Below are positions 60,201-62,572 of a stretch of DNA of 64,000 nt, piece after piece. A model generated the notes under the pieces. The model saw only the letters and a program-made list of their open reading frames with translations. It was not told the DNA's origin and ran no database searches. Position 1 is the stretch's first letter. The number at the start of each line of letters is the position of its first letter. The position numbers were made by a program, and so were the translations under genes. Source of the DNA: Symsagittifera roscoffensis (taxonomy: Eukaryota; Xenacoelomorpha; Acoela; Convolutidae); the NCBI RefSeq assembly GCF_963678635.1, contig NC_087063.1:12062368-12126367 (forward strand). Direction: 5' to 3'.

Positions 60201-61891
60201 TTTCTCAACTGTAATTGTTAACATAGTTGTTAACATAACTACAGTATTGCTCAACTGCCCTTTGTTTTTGGCCGGATTATATGGTAGCCTGTTTATAGTT
60301 CGGCTGGCATGCACATCAACCTATAGTTCTTACCTAGTAAAATTGATGCTCCTGCGAGTTAAAAGTTCGTATCAAATAGCTTAGTACATAGGTTGTACAA
60401 GTGATGAAGTTTTTTTGATGGAACACGCACACATACAAAAGAGTTCACTTCAATCTTCAGGTATCGTGGTGCGGAAAGAGAGGCCAGAGCTGGAGGAGCA
60501 GAAGGACACCCTCGTGTTGAACATCGCAGGCGGCAAGAATAAGTTGGTGGAGCTGGAGAACGAGATCCTACGGTGAGCTTATGACATCTCTGTAGAATAT
60601 CATCGCTCCTGATCATCCTCTTCCAATGAACCTATTATACTATCTGCCGGGTCCATAGATAATACAATTGGTTCTCGCATCAAATATCCAGTTATTGAAG
60701 CTGATATTTTTTATATCCTTTTCTTTGAAGAGTTGAAATTGTTTTTCAGACAAGCGCAGTTTTAATTAATGAATAGTTTATGGATTCTCTAAACATGACC
60801 CAAGAGTTTTTTTCAGACTCCTGAACGAGGCACAGGGATCTCTGTTAGACGATGAACAGCTGGTGAACACTCTGCAGCAAAGTAAGATTACATCACAGGA
60901 GGTCACTGAGTCCCTGGTGATATCAGAGGAGACTGAGAAGAAAATCGACGCCGCCCGAGACGTCAGTTTCTTTTGCATAATGATCGTCGTCATCATTTTT
61001 ATGCACTCAAACTTTTTTGGCCCTAGATTGTTACTGGAATTCAGATACCATGTGGGAGTATCTCTTTGTAGGCTGCTTATTTCAACACATAATTTTCTGA
61101 TGTTGAGTTGTTCTATTTTTCTGTTTTCCGGTAGGGCTACAAACCGTGTGCGCAGCGTGCTTCCATTCTGTTTTTCGTGTTGAATGACATGGGAAGGATA
61201 GACCCCATGTACCAGTTCTCTCTAGATGCATACATAGATCTGTTCAATCTCTCCATAGACAGGTGTACAAAGAGTCCCAGACTAGAAGAGAGGATCACCA
61301 AACTGAACGACTTCCACACATATGCAGTGTATAGGTAATTAATTAAGCGGGCAATATTGGCTTCTATCCACGTGAATTATTTAATAGAACCCAGAGTGTC
61401 CAATTGGTTTTTTTTAAGAAACAGCTTAGCTCTATTTTGAAAGTCTTCCAAAAAGGTCATCTCATTATTTTCAGCCAAAAAGAAAGCGTCGGTTGCAGAT
61501 TTTTTTTGAAATCAAATATGATCATTCTTGGGTTTCTGCAGCGTTTGAAAAATGGAAATATATGACTGACCTGAAACAATGTTCACAAATTTGAATTTAA
61601 CCTCGGGAATCAGCTTATGACAGCTTACGCCTCTTCTTCTCTGGAACTTCGACTTTTTGTACAACTAATATAATTCTTTCATTCGGTAATACTTGAAGAC
61701 CAATAGATCACCTGAAAAATTTGAAAGTTTATCTTAAATGTACATCCAAATCTTTTCTGTTTAGATACACTTGTCGAGGTCTCTTCGAGAGACACAAGCT
61801 GTTGTTCTCGTTCCAAATGTGTGCCAAGATCCTGGAAGCTGCCCAGAAACTGAATCTTGACGAGTACCAGTTCTTCCTCAAGGGCGGAATT
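1054..61891 (+). CDS. DNAH2: Axonemal dynein heavy chain 2 (46 exons, 3' end outside window)
   Basis: Heavy chain of an inner-arm axonemal dynein, the ATP-driven motor that slides doublet microtubules in cilia and flagella. Exons 1-46 join without a frame error (11,406 nt, 3802 codons). They run tail, linker, AAA1-AAA4, coiled-coil stalk with microtubule-binding tip, AAA5 and the start of AAA6. P-loops: GPAGTGKT (about 1870-1877, AAA1), GATGSGKS (2151-2158, AAA2), GPVGTGKT (2483-2490, AAA3) and GIGGSGRQS (2829-2837, AAA4; Arg replaces the Lys, which is usual there). Sequence resemblance throughout is closest to vertebrate DNAH2, about 4,400 aa, so roughly 600 residues lie to the right. All introns I could define are GT-AG except intron 26 (GC-AG). 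Assignment to DNAH2 rather than another axonemal chain rests on recalled family similarity. Confidence 0.95.
3120..4145 (+). repeat. Dispersed repeat family R2, long copy
   Basis: It begins with CCCTTGCGATAAGCAAGGG (an imperfect hairpin) and GGGTACTAGAC, then TTTTCCCGTAAATAACTTTG. It contains TCGGCTTAGTTCC-like blocks and ends near GCAAGTGGTGTGAAATTCAA and CTCTGTG. The same start and end blocks recur at 10376-11022 and 25088-25628. End blocks alone appear near 7543-7590, 43797-43840 and 44975-45010, and a degraded start block near 29955-30080. Class unknown; no coding capacity. Confidence 0.55.
4187..4209 (+). repeat. Poly-G homopolymer (23 G)
   Basis: An uninterrupted run of 23 guanines preceded by GGGTT. 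It could form a G-quadruplex and is prone to length error in assemblies. Confidence 0.9.
4650..4730 (-). repeat. Degenerate tRNA-derived element (SINE head or tRNA pseudogene)
   Basis: On the minus strand an A-box-like TGGTGAAGTGGTTA and a B-box-like TGTTCGAGGCC are spaced as in a tRNA. Acceptor halves GGAGCGG and CCGCGCTC nearly pair. The anticodon loop region CTCTTAA resembles tRNA-Lys(CTT), but the anticodon stem does not pair. It overlaps no exon. Confidence 0.5.
6317..6540 (+). repeat. Family R1, 5' fragment
   Basis: It starts AGAACAAGACTGCTTGTATC, includes a damaged CAGGGC hairpin and the GCGCGTTAATAGC and ATAATCACAGGTAA blocks of the full copy at 15354-15895, then is truncated. Confidence 0.65.
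6655..6900 (+). repeat. Family R3 block, first copy
   Basis: Shares GGTCGATGCGTCTGCAGGAA, the GTAGTTTATAATA block and AATAAGATCTGA with 8400-8560. Both lie in intron 7, so this is a local duplication. Confidence 0.6.
7191..7868. repeat. Inverted-repeat element (arms about 60 bp)
   Basis: Left arm 7191-7252 and right arm 7808-7868 are imperfect reverse complements. Shared cores are TTGACGCTCGGT and, further in, AACTGTTTTTAGGGCTGT versus the complement of CAGCCTTAAAAACATTGAA. The interior resembles family R2 and ends with its CAGCTTCGCCCCTGTG block. Target duplication not seen. Confidence 0.6.
8400..9260 (+). repeat. Family R3, degenerate tandem blocks
   Basis: Starts with the GAGTCGATGCGTCTGCAGG block duplicated at 6760. 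Further decayed units of about 160-200 bp follow with recurring 'ACTCGAAAAACGGTTGAAAAA' style blocks and 'TGCAGG' junctions. Similar units recur at 43290-43620. Unit limits are uncertain. Confidence 0.45.
10014..18655 (+). CDS. DNAH2: DNAH2 exons 8-18: tail (DHC_N1 and following)
   Basis: Exons: 10014-10165, 12648-12755, 13059-13205, 13590-13778, 14108-14290, 14635-14873, 16568-16685, 16949-17134, 17331-17567, 17753-18267, 18455-18655. They encode about residues 367-1125, the elongated helical tail that docks the motor on the A-tubule. Landmarks are [15 protein letters not shown] (exon 12), [19 protein letters not shown] (exon 14) and [20 protein letters not shown] (exon 17). Each has a pyrimidine-rich acceptor and a GTRAG-like or GTYAG donor. 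GC content is visibly higher than in the introns. Confidence 0.92.
10376..11022 (+). repeat. Dispersed repeat family R2
   Basis: Begins with the TGCGGTTAGCAAGG and CCGGGTACTAGACTTTTCCC blocks and ends with TCGCAAGTGGCGTTAAGCTC and GTCTGTGT, matching the ends of the copy at 3120-4145. Confidence 0.6.
11049..11836. mobile_element. TIR element with internal ATCGATTATAAT arrays
   Basis: Terminal inverted repeats of 31 bp with one mismatch: left 11049-11079 starts ACCGAGCGCCCATGGATT, and right 11806-11836 is its reverse complement. Inside each end are short arrays of TATAATCGATT (for example 11110-11200, with two AAAATGAAAATCTAT spacers). No transposase is present, so this is a non-autonomous, foldback-like element. 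No target duplication is evident. Confidence 0.75.
11941..12474 (-). repeat. Family R1, full-length copy (minus strand)
   Basis: Reverse complement of the copy at 15354-15895 over its whole length. Shared are the ACGAAAGTAACGGAATATTTG block, the GCGCGATATATTTCGCGC palindrome, the TCCCCCCACACGCCATATA block and the terminal CAGGGC-loop-GCCCTG hairpin. Non-coding. Confidence 0.8.
15354..15895 (+). repeat. Family R1, full-length copy (plus strand)
   Basis: About 540 bp. It starts AGAACAAGACTGCTCGTATC followed by the hairpin CAGGGCAAAGCCCTG and GTTCC, and ends AAGTCGGAACAATAAGACTG. Internal landmarks are CCCCCCACACGCCATATAAA, GCGTTAATAGCGCGAAATA and GATCACAGGTAAAATATC. The ends share GTTCCGAC/GTCGGAAC-type inverted motifs and an AAGACTGCTCG direct repeat. 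No coding capacity; non-autonomous transposon of unknown class. Confidence 0.8.
16070..16160 (+). repeat. Relic matching the MULE-like element end
   Basis: The AAAACTAAGACACACTCGAATAC and CCCCATTTTCAATGATCGG blocks match the reverse complement of about 63897-63990, just outside the right minisatellite arm of the element at 62850-63900. This indicates a dispersed family. Confidence 0.5.
18964..19025 (+). repeat. Possible tRNA-derived SINE head
   Basis: A-box-like TGGCGTTGGGTGCAGTA and B-box-like GGGTCGAGATCCC lie about 30 bases apart, followed by an A-rich stretch. Acceptor stem pairing is poor. A similar TATGGCGCAG...TTTGAATCTGACACC unit lies at about 26008-26066. Confidence 0.35.
19442..19513 (-). 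tRNA. tRNA-Asp (GTC)
   Basis: On the minus strand this 72-nt sequence folds as a complete cloverleaf. The acceptor stem is TCTCTGT/ACAGAGA with discriminator G. The D arm holds the A box TAGTATAGTGGTGAG, the anticodon stem is CCAGA/TCTGG around CTGTCAC (anticodon GTC), and the T arm is CGGGG-TTCGATT-CCCCG. No intron. It is followed at once by five T residues (19441-19437 on the minus strand), a Pol III terminator, so it is probably functional. It lies antisense inside DNAH2 intron 18. Similarity to animal tRNA-Asp is high throughout. Confidence 0.93.
19835..23105 (+). CDS. DNAH2: DNAH2 exons 19-24: tail end and linker
   Basis: Exons: 19835-19991, 20407-20745, 20930-21091, 21718-22061, 22380-22560, 22967-23105 (about residues 1125-1566). 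Exon 22 starts the DHC_N2 region. Exons 23-24 contain the linker motifs [15 protein letters not shown] and [13 protein letters not shown]. The linker is the lever that swings over the AAA ring during the power stroke. Exon 24 ends in phase 1 after HHPG and joins exon 25 across an 11.5-kb intron. Confidence 0.93.
23382..23660 (+). repeat. Tandem repeat, about 72-bp unit, four copies
   Basis: Unit AACTTGCCGAAATGAATATT ... ATCGATTTGGTATTAATTAT ... AGTTTTTTTGTACTTTCATT. Copies 2-4 are nearly identical and the first is slightly diverged, so part of the array expanded recently. Confidence 0.85.
23959..24336 (+). repeat. Tandem duplication, 189-bp unit, two copies
   Basis: Starts TTCTAGGTGTCAAGTATGGT at 23959 and again 189 bp later. 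Each unit includes TCATGG(C/T)GCAGATTCAAAG and CAGGCGCGGATCTAGGATTT, the latter resembling the hAT-type MITE ends at 29085 and 34217. The copies differ at only a few bases. Confidence 0.8.
25088..25628 (+). repeat. Dispersed repeat family R2
   Basis: Begins GATTAGGAAGGGTATAGCAACCGGGTAC and TTTTTCCCGTAAATA, and ends ATCGCAAGTGATGCAAAGCTC, CGCTTCGCCTCTGTGTTAAA, as in the other R2 copies. Confidence 0.6.
26008..26066 (+). repeat. Possible tRNA-derived SINE head
   Basis: GACTATGGCGCAGATGCGAG resembles an A box and GTTTGAATCTGACACC a B box at tRNA-like spacing. No cloverleaf forms. Confidence 0.3.
27719..28702 (+). CDS. Secreted PAN/apple plus C-type-lectin-like protein (intronless, nested gene)
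   Basis: A single uninterrupted frame of 327 codons inside DNAH2 intron 24, same strand. Residues 1-15 ([15 protein letters not shown]) form a hydrophobic signal peptide or anchor. Residues about 40-75 resemble a PAN/apple domain: [20 protein letters not shown], then an LSASL strand and a third Cys. Residues about 195-318 have C-type-lectin spacing: an ARDLC helix, two FAC/WYF strands, the Trp-rich [13 protein letters not shown] and LHWNAHFP, then [15 protein letters not shown] and a final AAIICDN. The calcium-binding EPN/QPD and WND triads are not obvious, so sugar binding is uncertain. A TATTTAAG element sits about 60 bp before the ATG; no clear AATAAA follows. Fold assignment is from pattern only. 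It may be a retrogene. Confidence 0.7.
   Translation: MFVLIASVLSFLMLRIVTPKYRIAEYFEQSDKNLNQRVLISHSIVRFGIECILTCHYHPRCLSASLHGKVCSTYSEDFRNLEESEVLNSPTHKLLSMNKLDCFSNRDSILFSDAIQNNCELAEKVVQPIRNKKWTEIKEETCIGNVIVARERNSTCGWPNSLVRKLKIEYLRSCEGDFLSERQKMGFETLENAQGNLTSDEARDLCRNEGLDPFTSLHWFACDGYSGPKPELDSSVWYFTGFKMDEAYFWADPLYSAGVTMVSINHPGLHWNAHFPVFMTGVATYCVTMNSEGKLQNQPCSAVPAESAAAIICDNYEAEASAAENPR
29085..29515. mobile_element. hAT-type MITE with 8-bp target duplication
   Basis: 431 bp. It begins CAGGGGAGGATTCAGG and ends CTAGATCCACCCCTG, imperfect inverted repeats. The flanks 29077-29084 and 29516-29523 are both GGTAAAGG, a perfect 8-bp target duplication as expected for hAT transposition. The interior has G and C homopolymers and a GGCGCC-containing stretch but no transposase. 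Confidence 0.85.
30760..32240 (+). repeat. Satellite-like tandem array, about 167-bp unit
   Basis: About nine units. Each holds CCCAACCCTGTAGTTGGGT(G/C)CTGTC, then AATCTTGCCTCCAAATATGA, then GTTTTCGAGATATGACGTTT and a TTTTCAGAAAACTT block. CTTGCCTCC recurs near 30930, 31098, 31260, 31429 and 31598 (spacing 163-168). The central units are most alike and the outer ones decay. Confidence 0.85.
33130..33620 (+). pseudogene. LINE (non-LTR) reverse-transcriptase relic
   Basis: Translations, broken by stops and a frameshift, give the typical linker and N-terminal RT signatures of CR1/Jockey-like LINEs: [38 protein letters not shown], then in another frame [16 protein letters not shown] and [12 protein letters not shown]. 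The longest open piece is 33215-33469. The catalytic FADD region is absent. A dead 5'-truncated fragment. Confidence 0.65.
34217..34477. mobile_element. hAT-type MITE, shorter copy
   Basis: 261 bp. Starts CACCAGCGGATTTAG (a decayed CAGGGGCGGATTTAG end) and ends CCTAGATCCACCCCTG. Flanks GCATACTA (34209-34216) and GAATACTA (34478-34485) are an 8-bp target duplication with one mismatch. The interior shares CTCAGGGATTCGACC and GCCGACCCAAAGG with the copy at 29085-29515. Confidence 0.75.
34577..35819 (+). CDS. DNAH2: DNAH2 exons 25-26: linker end and entry to AAA1
   Basis: Exons 34577-34821 and 35209-35819 (about residues 1566-1850). Exon 25 carries the strongly conserved linker block [20 protein letters not shown]. 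Exon 26 runs through the end of the linker to [18 protein letters not shown], just before the AAA1 P-loop. The exon 26 donor reads AG|GCAAGT, so intron 26 is a GC-AG intron; joining here restores the conserved [11 protein letters not shown] sequence. Codon 1851 (Arg) is split across that junction. Confidence 0.93.
36090..39238 (+). CDS. DNAH2: DNAH2 exons 27-28: AAA1, AAA2, AAA3
   Basis: Exons 36090-36279 and 36550-39238. Exon 27 holds the AAA1 Walker A GPAGTGKT, the main ATP-hydrolysing site, and exon 28 opens with the AAA1 Walker B region GCFDEFNR. Exon 28 is 2,689 nt (about 897 codons) in a gene whose other exons are mostly 100-350 nt. It continues through AAA2 (GATGSGKS, then [17 protein letters not shown]) and AAA3 (GPVGTGKT, then [10 protein letters not shown]), and ends at the IEH motif before AAA4. 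The introns that usually interrupt this stretch in other animals appear to have been lost or never gained, which is an inference. Confidence 0.96.
39519..40614 (+). CDS. DNAH2: DNAH2 exons 29-31: AAA4
   Basis: Exons 39519-39686, 40000-40300, 40482-40614 (about residues 2811-3011). Exon 29 has the AAA4 P-loop GIGGSGRQS, exon 30 the Walker [18 protein letters not shown] and SSGEVPNL, and exon 31 [15 protein letters not shown] followed by [12 protein letters not shown]4 is a regulatory nucleotide site from which the stalk emerges. Exon 31 ends in phase 0, as do both microexons that follow. Confidence 0.95.
40615..42941. other. Region between DNAH2 exons 31 and 34
   Basis: AT-rich sequence with no recognisable element apart from the two candidate microexons. 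A short inverted repeat (ATCACGTG ... CACGTGAT, about 42105-42137) is the only other structure seen. Confidence 0.5.
42394..42750 (+). CDS. DNAH2: DNAH2 exons 32-33: two in-frame microexons
   Basis: Exon 32 is 42394-42411 (18 nt, GADPDQ), between TTCTTTTCAG and GTAAAT. Exon 33 is 42706-42750 (45 nt, [15 protein letters not shown]), between ATTACCGCAG and GTAACA. Both are phase 0-0, so inclusion or skipping of either keeps the frame between exon 31 (ends 40614) and exon 34 (starts 42942). They would insert up to 21 polar, histidine-rich residues at the variable loop between AAA4 and the stalk helix, where orthologues are short and poorly conserved. Splice signals are good but transcript support is lacking, so these may be alternative cassettes or false. 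Confidence 0.55.
42942..46764 (+). CDS. DNAH2: DNAH2 exons 34-38: stalk and microtubule-binding domain
   Basis: Exons 42942-43081, 45042-45171, 45296-45493, 45621-46049, 46600-46764 (about residues 3033-3386). Exons 35-36 form the first stalk helix, a heptad-rich Lys/Glu coiled coil including [20 protein letters not shown]. Exon 37 carries the microtubule-binding tip ([19 protein letters not shown], then [13 protein letters not shown] and [11 protein letters not shown]). Exon 38 is the returning helix, ending [15 protein letters not shown]. All junctions match orthologue continuity. Confidence 0.95.
43082..45041. other. DNAH2 intron 34 (2.0 kb)
   Basis: Derived from repeats: R3-like blocks at 43290-43620, an R2 end block at 43797-43840 and another at 44975-45010. 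Nothing coding. Confidence 0.5.
46050..48738. other. Introns 37-40 of DNAH2
   Basis: 46050-46599 has nothing recognised. 46765-47029 carries a decayed relic of the 9770-9870 repeat (AAAATGGATGTCGTAAAATA ... CTCCACCCCTG). 47246-47787 has two to three copies of a roughly 65-bp unit containing AGGGA(A/G)AGTACCAGCATAAT (about 47468-47590), a motif also seen near 4511. 47914-48738 has nothing recognised. Confidence 0.45.
47030..48889 (+). CDS. DNAH2: DNAH2 exons 39-41: AAA5
   Basis: Exons 47030-47245, 47788-47913, 48739-48889 (about residues 3387-3551). Exon 39 has the [18 protein letters not shown] block of AAA5, exon 40 [20 protein letters not shown] and exon 41 [18 protein letters not shown]. 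Exon 41 ends in phase 1 (KQG) and joins exon 42 across the intron now holding the LTR retrotransposon. Confidence 0.95.
49221..49225. repeat. Target-site duplication, left copy (ATCAT)
   Basis: ATCAT directly precedes the 5' LTR and is repeated at 59578-59582 directly after the 3' LTR. The left copy lies in a short CAT repeat, so the exact length is slightly uncertain. Confidence 0.8.
49226..49648 (+). repeat. 5' LTR (423 bp)
   Basis: Starts TGTGAC and ends ATCACA (TG...CA). It contains a perfect CRE/ATF palindrome TGACGTCA (49241-49248), an early TATAATAG (about 49262), AATAAA (49406-49411) and a later TATAAAT (49520-49526). Either TATA-like element could set the U3/R border. The only difference from the 3' LTR is C at 49502 against T at 59431. 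Confidence 0.97.
49241..49248. promoter_or_regulatory. CRE/ATF palindrome in 5' LTR
   Basis: TGACGTCA, the full-length CREB/ATF consensus, near the LTR start; the same site is at 59170-59177 in the 3' LTR. Function is inferred from sequence alone. Confidence 0.5.
49649..49663 (+). other. Primer-binding site
   Basis: TGGTGACTGTCGCGG directly abuts the 5' LTR. The opening TGG would pair with the CCA end of a tRNA primer. I could not match it to a specific tRNA; it does not fit the tRNA-Asp at 19442-19513. Confidence 0.65.
49664..50288 (+). other. Retrotransposon leader
   Basis: About 625 bases between primer-binding site and gag ATG, with no long frame. It would contain the packaging and dimerisation signals; none can be recognised by eye. 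Confidence 0.5.
50289..51587 (+). CDS. gag: Gag polyprotein (capsid and nucleocapsid)
   Basis: 432 codons from an ATG. The N-terminal half has the Ty3/Gypsy capsid pattern ([31 protein letters not shown]). The middle is a Gln/Asn-rich basic tail. Near the C-terminus is one CCHC zinc knuckle ([14 protein letters not shown], spacing C-X2-C-X4-H-X4-C) for RNA binding. The protein assembles virus-like particles and packages element RNA. It ends in TAA at 51585-51587, immediately after a slippery heptamer and inside the region where the pol frame is already open. Confidence 0.95.
   Translation: MAHAQVSVEPYGGTEKEDFSEFEQLFQGYIGVAAIPNAQQANFLQLHLRDNALRFCQTLGPATRANVPASLIALRDHFCNPQLQEIHVLNLEQLRFNPKTDTPENFLVNLTKKAQRAYPTPDLPAVAPIDPAIIGAPAAAEAARFHRETAQRQERIDAVHDNRNEQIKRLFIKRMPGWLRSKLMEQPPATTVQELCNLTKKQITIREICRKDDYPEDGFNEINDKVSENLISAITKLSTNQEKMEKQLNEMRSQITEQSNKQSNPLPVQNRNNNSQSDQYSGYQPNQNNGYGQQRGNRGGRRRNNWQNKFDFNNTQPNFHHMPPVAQQPYSQLYPQNQQYPNMYQNQQPMVQMHPSAQFQQSQKYPTQQFVVNQMPQAETQNPNGPFGPMVRSSAKFCDVCGKFNHTASHCWWRQKPQGRGQNFPFPNEPKN
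51503..57043 (+). CDS. pol: Pol polyprotein: PR-RT-RNase H-integrase-macro
   Basis: Open from 51503 to TGA at 57041-57043; residues are numbered from a GTG at 51524 (1839 codons). Aspartic protease DTGA at 80-83. Reverse transcriptase with the [11 protein letters not shown] region and catalytic FMDD at 605-608 (Met-Asp-Asp instead of the usual Val/Leu-Asp-Asp). RNase H with Asp757 in CDASYHGTG and TDNRSL. Integrase with an HHCC zinc finger ([10 protein letters not shown] ... CLTCLQ) and catalytic Asp1151, Asp1209 and Glu1245 (D-X35-E). Then a Pro/Ala-rich linker (about 1490-1540), a basic region and a C-terminal macro domain (about 1695-1839). Expressed as a Gag-Pol fusion by frameshift. All catalytic motifs are intact. 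Confidence 0.96.
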   Translation, partial: PHSKSLLVATETTRTRTKLPVSKRAKKLIKPLSQPPKSSKSPKSSPNELFQPDEILSLYAIIPVKGTVLTYTKLRFSSGLQRRALVDTGACANVISKQTFEDLKEEKSLFRPLEVNEPKLKRVRMAGGQQVSIETEVTLEFRLADMTFIESFLVLHAANSIILGNPFYKKHHIHVCPKYNLLHFKDMTLQINEIKPPNEPRRVNRVKKFPLLMTKRQTIAPHQTILVECQLENTCQDMEKTTGIVIPAQEFEENCEIAFTSSISEVLKNNLLYITAFNITDHHITLPFKTEIGKFSILTLKEAENLFPIEPEMIAFAKMNHPDDIEMGINELIQQSCDSQQPQMKHEPEYEKFWFPTPETCQNPELLPQIQRDIYDQILHFQGLEKLEPKTKCQDRLKFIKNFKWENSVLTEDQRSKVEDLLVDFSDIFAKHRFDVGYNSDLKIKLKPEHTRPLYTQGPPTPIHLRHELTVELALMHYYGLITTLSHSKYSSPLFAHRKPSGKLRMLIDLRRINHSLKNDYINSNFPISNMTDASNHFAGKSLFTKLDCSQAYHCVQMADDLSVQLLAFNFGSRTYAYKCLAQGLSKSVTGFSSFIRHYLDPCLAADLCTQFMDDIGSAVYNFDEMIPTLSKIFECVRKSGLKLSPNKCEIGTQRLKFLGNVITPAGVSPEQEKISTFLKKIKMPQTVKQVKRLIGFVQFFRNYMPSLGEKLIPFYRLLRKDVAFQTDEEHHKSLEVLKHDLIQATDITLRLPKPGLQYVILCDASYHGTGFVLMVEDYVKTDNKGEMKTYAPVSFGSRLFNTAQLKFSIYYKEFLALYFALDHFSHFIWGSSKPVIILTDNRSLTQFFQAKTIPPSVWNFLDRVMAFNIIIAHIPGKANYAADFLSRMQTDPSASLSLKLTDKIPVREIQIDTTAKVPDASLNLIQPMEEIFPEKKKLDDNLRTQLIELGLYENVMRELNTQDDSDTIQPQNFVRLSGPLIAAVGYPDPADIFHDLNLSHEVLNLKNEQEKDPDIEDVKNWIRNEQVPNLTYENSRKKKYAKQFNRLILENDVLYRNFFDDTGKVKYKQYCLPKHRWKEVVYRLHNSPTGGHLGMTRTSEEFRKRFYLPGFTEFLKNTIKNCLTCLQLKQATAKHQIPPLQPISSLQCFPGDMMQIDIVGPMKSPVYKFVLTGIDVFSKYLFAAPLTNASADTVARELTKMFFVHSYIPKKILADLGKTFTSELMHELTTLLEIQLNHATLKHPQTIGLVERSHGPLKRILKLNTNEQWSDWHKYVPLATFIHNTSYSSSIGCCPSSIFHGREPTKPLDLRFSTKAIETVTAESDFVTAMQDAMLEKFKETKKNLISAYHKYRGYYDQKALAQPLKQHSFCLLLNPLLTTQSDFGSKSMQVWIPLYRVEKVLTNSNYIIRKMGTNFTQCVHRIRLRPVIPQHQPEDLETIDPSKFETDPSLGKYRSEPGLFDDSLPKLLDDIQPATGGRSNLPDAPARIRLSVPLGGPAAAPIAPAAVPIPAAAPIVAPLPLVPLPIAAPPLPALPPDPDPEPLAPPEFEYNDELNNDERMNETAVTMPTTVNLENDGQNMAQETSRTKRKAAVEARDKIFCQTRFSNDVRYHPIPSRPKQPRKYGLRTVDGHEVAPVTFIPRSTQKDNKANIRKKAEEANEDFPPREAKRNIIKDSVKRAKQMTKRKDGPSSSKDSVNAIYEPNIFVGSGDVLQFPGSIAHCVSSDFQMAKGVAQQISSAYPCIKPTLKSIETPIVGSSVSVSLPWENKSIFNLVTKPQFFDKPTYYDLSRSLNCMKKQLIEQGIKQIALPKIGCGLDKLRENTVFNIIFEIFRKTDIKVFIYV
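51578..51584 (+). promoter_or_regulatory. -1 ribosomal frameshift site (A AAA AAC)
   Basis: In the gag frame the bases read cca-aaa-aac-taa. A_AAA_AAC is a canonical -1 slippery heptamer. Slipping back one base moves the ribosome from gag (frame of 50289) into pol, which is open from 51503. The pol frame has no ATG before codon 118 (numbered from 51524), which lies after the protease active site, so translation needs this shift. No strong downstream pseudoknot was evident by eye. Confidence 0.85.
56606..57040 (+). CDS. TARG1/OARD1-like macro domain at Pol C-terminus
   Basis: About 145 residues (1695-1839). Motifs in macro-domain order: GSGDVLQF (ADP-ribose-binding first strand), [18 protein letters not shown] (equivalent of the AHC.SED.RMGAGIA segment), [19 protein letters not shown], then [11 protein letters not shown], and a final KVFIYV strand. 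Human TARG1/OARD1, which removes ADP-ribose from glutamate and aspartate, uses Lys84 and Asp125. The matching residues here are Lys1772 (in VTK) and Asp1813 (in GCGLD), also 41 apart, so the hydrolase may be active. Fused in frame to Pol with no stop or splice signal needed. Identification rests on recalled family motifs, not a search. Confidence 0.85.
57044..59154 (+). other. Retrotransposon 3' non-coding region
   Basis: 2.1 kb between pol and the 3' LTR. It begins with five tandem units (57091-57938). The rest (57939-59154) is AT-rich with only short, unsupported frames. No envelope-like protein, signal peptide or transmembrane pattern. A weak purine stretch (GTGAGGTAG) abuts the 3' LTR as a possible polypurine tract. 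Confidence 0.6.
57091..57938 (+). repeat. Tandem array, 170-bp unit, five copies
   Basis: Units start at 57091, 57261, 57431, 57601 and 57771, an exact 170-bp period. The first three are almost identical (CTGCAGAAGCGCAGCGCAGG ... CCCATGTATTAAGATCACG ... AATTTTGACACCAGTGAGCT). Units four and five keep the GGCGGAGGAGGAA and CCCATGT landmarks but have diverged. Short frames crossing units repeat the same peptide and are not genes. Confidence 0.95.
59155..59577 (+). repeat. 3' LTR (423 bp)
   Basis: Same length and sequence as the 5' LTR except T at 59431. Begins TGTGAC, ends ATCACA and is followed by the ATCAT duplication (59578-59582). It carries the CRE palindrome at 59170-59177. Confidence 0.97.
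59578..59582. repeat. Target-site duplication, right copy (ATCAT)
   Basis: Matches 49221-49225. The original intron continues to the exon 42 acceptor at 59698. Confidence 0.8.
59699..61891 (+). CDS. DNAH2: DNAH2 exons 42-46: AAA5 end and start of AAA6
   Basis: Exons 59699-59869, 60461-60572, 60817-60961, 61135-61334, 61765-61891 (about residues 3551-3802). Exon 42 holds [17 protein letters not shown] and [16 protein letters not shown], exon 43 [17 protein letters not shown], exon 45 the [15 protein letters not shown] block and exon 46 [21 protein letters not shown]. Exon 46 ends in phase 0 with a GTAAGT donor. The next exon is outside the window. Orthologues continue for about 600 residues with the rest of AAA6 and the C-terminal domain. 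Confidence 0.95.
59870..61764. other. Introns 42 and 45 of DNAH2
   Basis: 59870-60460 and 61335-61764 exceed 300 bases. The first has a small direct repeat (TTGTTAACATA, about 60218-60238). The second shows nothing. Confidence 0.45.
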
Positions 61892-62066
61892 GTAAGTATC
61901 CTTATTCGCGTTTTTTCTCAAAATAGAGCCGAGCCGCTTGATAAGCAAATTTGTTATTTTCGATTTTTTAAAAGGAAACTTGGAAACGAAAAACAATGAG
62001 TGATCTATACGGAAACCACGCTATTGTCCAATTTTCTATGCTTTTAACAGGAAGTAGATTATAAGT

Positions 62067-62572
62067 TTAACAAGACTGCTCGTATATCAGGGCAAAGCCC
62101 TGAATGTTCCGACTATGCCCCTTAATCTCTATTGAATAGTTTTTGGGAAAAGAAAATACTAAAAACCTATAATATTTGGACAATATCAAAGATGAAGTGT
62201 AAAAATTTGAGTCGTACGAAATTAATACGATTGATTAGCTATAGCCTCAGTTCAATTTGGAACGATTTTGTTGTGCGGGATAGTTTGCCACGCATAAATA
62301 ATGCGCGCTACGCTTTCAACATTATGAATAAAGTTTTCGAATCGCACATAAATTAGTCCAGAGCATGGCCAAGTTGGCAATTTTCAAACTCCCAGAATTT
62401 GGCAAAAAAAATGATCGGAGGTAAAATATCTTTTTACATTTGATTTCAGGGAACTGATATCTTCAATGGGATTTAAAATATCTTTGTTAACAACTGTTAT
62501 TTCGATCGCCGAAAATTGACTGAATAAAAAAACCACTAAATATTTCGTTTTCTTCGAAAGTCGGAACAATAA
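62067..62572 (+). repeat. Family R1, diverged full-length copy
   Basis: Starts TAACAAGACTGCTCGTATA with the CAGGGCAAAGCCCTG hairpin and GTTCCGAC, and ends GAAAGTCGGAACAATAAAAT. The interior is diverged but keeps the GATCGGAGGTAAAATATC block. Confidence 0.65.
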
